From assembly GCA_023159155.1 (NCBI GenBank), contig JAJNNX010000085.1, positions 1 through 64,000 of the forward strand: a stretch of DNA of 64,000 nucleotides, in the 5' to 3' direction. Within the stretch, counting starts at the first letter, position 1. Each line of letters opens with the position of its first letter. Positions 59,801 through 64,000 of the stretch are shown here, piece after piece. Origin of the DNA: Ustulina deusta. Lineage: Eukaryota; Ascomycota; Sordariomycetes; Xylariales; Xylariaceae. The notes beneath the pieces are model-generated. The model saw nothing but the letters and a program-made list of their open reading frames with translations, ran no database searches and was not told the DNA's origin. A program made the position numbers and the translations under genes.

Positions 59801-62654
59801 CTACATTCTAACTCGCAAGAGATATCGCAGCCGTACTTGTGAGACATCATAACATATGTACTCATTGTATTGGAGGTATGCGTTTTGAACATTCGTTGGT
59901 CCTGGTTTGGCAGTCGTATCGGGCACTACAGTGTATGAAATTAGTGTAAATACTTTAAGGATGACCATACGGCGGCGGCAACCGGAGATGATAGAGTGCA
60001 TTCATGTCGTCTGGTCTAATAACCAAGGGACTCGAATGTAGCAAAATCTTGATACTTAGTAGGTCCTCTACTGTTTTCTGGGATATTGGTATAATCAGGT
60101 TAGAAGGTGTCGGTTGACTTACTTTTGATACCCTTTAGGGACGGGTGGACACATTCTGCATCCTTCCATTTACTGGGCCCAGTCATACCTTGGCCCCATG
60201 TTGACAGCATGCTATTTGCTTTGGCGGTCTCGCCAGCGTTATACGATGCATTTGTCAGAGTTTGTAAGGGATCACCTAGCTCGGCCTCACATAGAAGCAA
60301 AAGGGCGTGTCCGTTGGAAATATATGGGCAGCAGTAGTTGGCAGACTATTTGAACTGTTAGTTGATATCACGGGTTTGAAAGGTCCAATATTCTCACTTT
60401 AGAAGACATATCAGCTAAGTAGATTCCCTTTCCAAACATCTGGCGAATAAGAGGTTAGTATATGTCTTCGGACGATAGATACCTGACTTGTAACGCTGAG
60501 AAAGGAGCCGGAGAACAAAGGGTCGCTCATCTTAGACATAGAGCAGAGGAGATACACGTACTGTACGCAAATTAGCATCAAGGATCGTGAAATACAACCT
60601 CGGAAATCCTGATTTGATGGGGTATTCTATACGTACCATAGCCAGAGACTGGAGCTTCTGGCGGCGCGATCCGGAGCCCTTGACTCAAAATACCACCGAA
60701 ATTGGTGCAACGCTAGAATAATTTGAGACGTTAGGAATTACTGTTCATGGCAAGGAACTAACCCATTCCCGAGGTTCGAAGAGGATGCGGGAGTCAAAGG
60801 TTTTTCGACTCGGGAAACAGAAGACTTAGGAATACGTACCGAGCCGTGCCATAGGAGACGTCGATCGCGAGGAGTTTTGTGAGATGCATCAAATCGGCCG
60901 AACTCGCCGTCTCGCTCGATCCGAAAGATTTGTTGTATTTGGTAATTGGCATTATGAGTCACCCCTCGCGTGTCCATCAAGTAGCTTTTCAGCTCAATAA
61001 ACTCTTGGCTATCGTTATTTAGCGGTGTCACTACTCCGGTGTTAGCAAAAAGGGCCCTTGACTCCAGTTGCTGCAATAACTAGGGGTAGAGAAAGGAATA
61101 AGCTGGACTTACTTTCACTCAGGCAGAGCCCTCGGAACTGGCGGTCAAGCTCGTTGATCTCTTCTTTCTTATCAGCTTTCATCAATAGCGCCGCATCCTT
61201 CATGTCTCCCAAGCTCTCTAGAAGTTCTATTTCTTTCTTGAGCATTGTCTGGGTCTGAATAACTGGTGGTCGGTTACGACCGAAGGAATGTGGGATGATG
61301 GTAAAGAAAAGGTTTGATAGTTGCTCGGCTGCTTGGGGGAAGCTAGTTCCATACTGGGAAGCAGCGAGAGACGGGTCGTCTAACAGGGCCGATAGATCTT
61401 TCAATGCCTGAAAGCCCCGAGAGATCATCGCTTTGCTAAGTTTGCCAAGGGGTAGCTTAGCCGAATCGTAGTTGAGATCCGACATTGCATTAGTAAAGTA
61501 CTCCTGGTTGAAGATGAGCTGCATCAGCGCCTGGACAGGCTTTGACAACTTCGATTCTAGCTCTTCTTCTTTCTTGACTTCTGGTTTGACTTCATCCGGG
61601 CTTTCATCATCTTCCGAGTCGGGTTCGTAGGACTTTTCGATGAAGGCGTACTTGCCAGGCTTTGGTTGATCGCCACGATTATTCCACGACAAGCCTGACT
61701 TGGATTTGAATTTGTCGTTGAATTGTTTCAAGGCGTCCTCTAAGGAACCGGACCCGATTGCTTTGGACTGGCCGTATTCGCCCACGCGACCCCATCGTGT
61801 CCACGTTTTGTAATCACCAACAACAGAACGCAGTAGCTAAGGATTGCGTTAGTATGATGCAAAGAGTGGAAATATTGGGGGGTGAGTGTGGTATGGCTGC
61901 TATAGTAACAGATATAGGAGTGCACGCTAACAAGGGGCTTTGGTTACATGAATAGGATGAGGTAAGTATACAGTAGACGGCTATGTAAACTTACTTGAAC
62001 GCGATAGAACTTATTGTTGTTGTTACTGGCGTTTGTCTGGTTTAGCGAAGCGTCATAAATGACGCCGCTGTCATCAATATATACTTCATAATTGACCAAT
62101 TCACGCTCCGCACCCTCATCGATGGGGATTTTCACGTCGAGGGACTTGGCAATTTGGCCCTCGGCAACCTTCGCCTCAGACTCTCGCTCCTTGGATTCAT
62201 CGTCACCGGCCTTGCCCTTCTTCTTAGGTTGTGATGGTTGATTGTCATCGCTGTCATTCTGGCATGTCGGTCGTTTACGAGAGCTTTTCGGCCGGGTAGA
62301 ACCGTTAGAGCCGTCAGCCTGGGGTTGGGATTGAGAGGTGAAGCTATAGGCATCCTCTTTTAGGTGTGTATTCTTGGCAGAACAGTCTCCGAGCCACTCG
62401 AAGGTGACGATGGGGATGCCATTTGCTTGGGCAGACTTGACCTTGGCTGATGGCTTCTGGTAGTCTGCCTCGGTGGTGACGAGATGAGTGGTAGAAGCCG
62501 AGACAGATTTGGCTATGACACCACCCAATGGCACGATGAAATCCTTCTCAATGGAGGCTTGGGTGCGGTTAGGGATAGAGCCGCTGATAGCTATGCTCAG
62601 CCCCGTGAACGGAGGAGTCACAGGAGCAGCGGCTTTCTTCTTGCGTGGGGGCAT
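59801..62654 (-). CDS. Poly(ADP-ribose) polymerase, BRCT-WGR type
   Basis: Seven exons (62654-61995, 61836-61113, 61030-60840, 60712-60638, 60439-60398, 60345-60123, 59925-59801) give 679 residues. The order is a BRCT domain (about 13-110, [20 protein letters not shown]), an acidic/basic linker, a WGR domain ([10 protein letters not shown] about 231-239), the helical regulatory domain (about 310-455) and the ART catalytic domain. The H-Y-E triad is intact: LLWHGS (His about 523), [10 protein letters not shown] (Tyr about 557) and [10 protein letters not shown] (Glu about 660), so it should make poly-ADP-ribose chains in response to DNA breaks. It lacks the zinc fingers of animal PARP1, as usual for fungal PARPs such as PrpA. 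The exon 4 donor shows a one-base anomaly (see findings). Confidence 0.93.
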
Positions 62655-64000
62655 GGCTGATCAGGTAAGGCTGGAGAAGGGGGATCGTGAAGGTGGCGTG
62701 GATGAGATGAGATGAGATGAGAGCTTGGTGCAGGCAAGTGTAGATTAATGAATAAGGCTGAAAGAGAACAAAGGGAGGGAGATGTATGTATGAAGGATGA
62801 TATGGTGATAAAAAGACACCGAAGTTGCGAAGCTTTAGCTTTAGGTTTGCTGGGGAAGTGGAGAGGTTCAAGTGAGATGAGATGGTGCAGCTTTAATCTT
62901 CAGAGCCGATGAGTTCAAGGTTTGGCTGGGCTGAATTGAGTTAAATATCTTGAAAGAGCGCGTTGTTGGTTCTTAGGCAACCACGCCTTCCCCAGACACC
63001 AAATATCCCTGACGGGTGAGAGACGCGAAAGCACGTGCCATACAAAGTACTGACGTTAGGAATTAGCAGTCGATAGGTACATCGAGATAATTCTACTATG
63101 TATCTAGGCAGTGTAGGCTTTTACACCAAAAAGGCGACTGAGGCTGAAAATAGTGGAGGACAGCTCAACCAGTCCCTCTTGGCACTTGCCTTCTGCCTCT
63201 CGAGTCTCCATCCGATCTCAAGGCAGCAAGTGTTGCCTGAGCCGACTTGGCTTACCACAATCAAAATACCTATTTACTATTTATATGCTACTAGGTATAT
63301 TTGCTGTCCAGTCCTCTCACTGTTCCTTTCATACACCCACTCACTACCTAATTGGAATGCGGTGAGCAATTAATCAAGGCCAAAAATAGGTATAGTGGCC
63401 AATAGCTACTGATTTATGAGATATTGTAGGTGTAGATATGGCAGACGGGCATGGCATTCGTGTTGATAATGTTGCAAAATCTGCTGCTTGGTTTTTGTCT
63501 TCCCGCTTGCTTGATGCTCGATGCAAGATGCCTCATGTTTTGTTAGGAGCTCGACATAATATGCAGTTCTGTCTTCAGAATGTCCTGCGACAAAGGAACC
63601 GTACCTTATCCAGACCCTCACACGGTGGATTCTTCACCGCCATGCCGCGATTTCTAGTTAGCCGATTCAAAATCACTCAGTTGACTCGATGCTTTCTCGT
63701 GAGAGGATTGACACCTGAGATAACAGATTGTTGAAATTGCAAAGATTGCGAAGGACAAAGACGCTAGGTGTCTCGTGCCCTCCGGTTGAAAACATAGTGC
63801 CGACAGTGTCCAGGGCCTAAGAAGCTAGAGGAGCTCTCCTTACCTGTACTGACCTAGTATCCAGTGGCCTGACCTCCGCTAGCGCATTTAGGAGGTCCGC
63901 TACGCAGGTACTCAGTGCCCCCAGATTCCGGCTCTTCGACATGGGACCAAGACACCAAGACACCAAGACCAGACACCTTTGACAATGAGACAACTCCTTG
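62655..64000. other. PARP 5' flank and unassigned window end
   Basis: It holds the PARP promoter and a GATGA repeat tract at about 62699-62722. The last 300 bp have no recognised gene; the sequence ends in a short GACACCAA tandem (about 63951-63970). Frames of 60-100 codons here lack domain signal. Confidence 0.5.

Noticed and set aside
63098..63734. Plus frames near the window end
   Set aside because: Short, overlapping in different frames, with no domain; possibly repeat debris.
1..64000. CRISPR arrays, bacterial-type operons or phage
   Set aside because: None seen. Introns and gene content are eukaryotic throughout.

Overview
The window is nuclear DNA of a filamentous ascomycete (Pezizomycotina). 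The signs are short 46-170 nt GT-AG introns with CTRAC/CTAAC branch points, housekeeping proteins of clear fungal type, fungal-only families (an Ayg1-like hydrolase and a nucleotidyltransferase-ankyrin giant), and a long AT-only tract of the kind left by repeat-induced point mutation (RIP). I cannot fix the class. All splice models were built by hand: exons were joined only where donor, branch point, acceptor and reading frame agreed, and conserved motifs were used as a check.

Layout. 1-9.8 kb is an extremely AT-rich, gene-free block of decayed repeats with a few short islands of normal composition. 9.8-22 kb is a sparse accessory zone. It holds a small signal-peptide/single-TM surface protein (10563-11473, -), a GT25-type glycosyltransferase (12481-13829, +) and a lone Ayg1-like alpha/beta hydrolase (17534-19451, +). 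The hydrolase lies between two inverted copies of a ~310 bp repeat. Old LTR debris and a solo LTR with a perfect 5-bp target duplication follow. 22.0-28.7 kb is one 15-exon gene for a 1,771-residue protein with an N-terminal nucleotidyltransferase-like region and ankyrin repeats.

30-64 kb is a dense core-gene region: MTD1 (folate), MMS19 (Fe-S targeting, DNA repair), SPC25/SPC2 (signal peptidase), EMC3 (ER insertase), RPC25/RPC8 (Pol III), a NUFIP1-like CCCH protein (snoRNP assembly), NSA2 (60S biogenesis), mitochondrial bL21m, MPS1 kinase, ribosomal P2, SPT2 (chromatin), a CHORD-like gene broken by an in-frame TAG, and a PARP with BRCT-WGR-regulatory-catalytic order. A second solo LTR of the same family sits at 47.9 kb in the opposite orientation.

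The core genes are arranged almost entirely as head-to-head pairs sharing a promoter (MTD1/MMS19, SPC25/EMC3, RPC25/NUFIP1, NSA2/bL21m, RPP2/SPT2), with convergent tails between pairs. SPC25/EMC3 are both ER-membrane biogenesis genes, and NSA2/bL21m both concern large ribosomal subunits.

I found no clearly new multi-gene system. The best candidates for follow-up are the two consecutive micro-exons (6 and 5 nt) in NSA2, the inverted-repeat-bracketed hydrolase, the ankyrin giant, and three one-base frame anomalies (ankyrin gene, NSA2, PARP) that suggest either assembly indels or odd splice sites.
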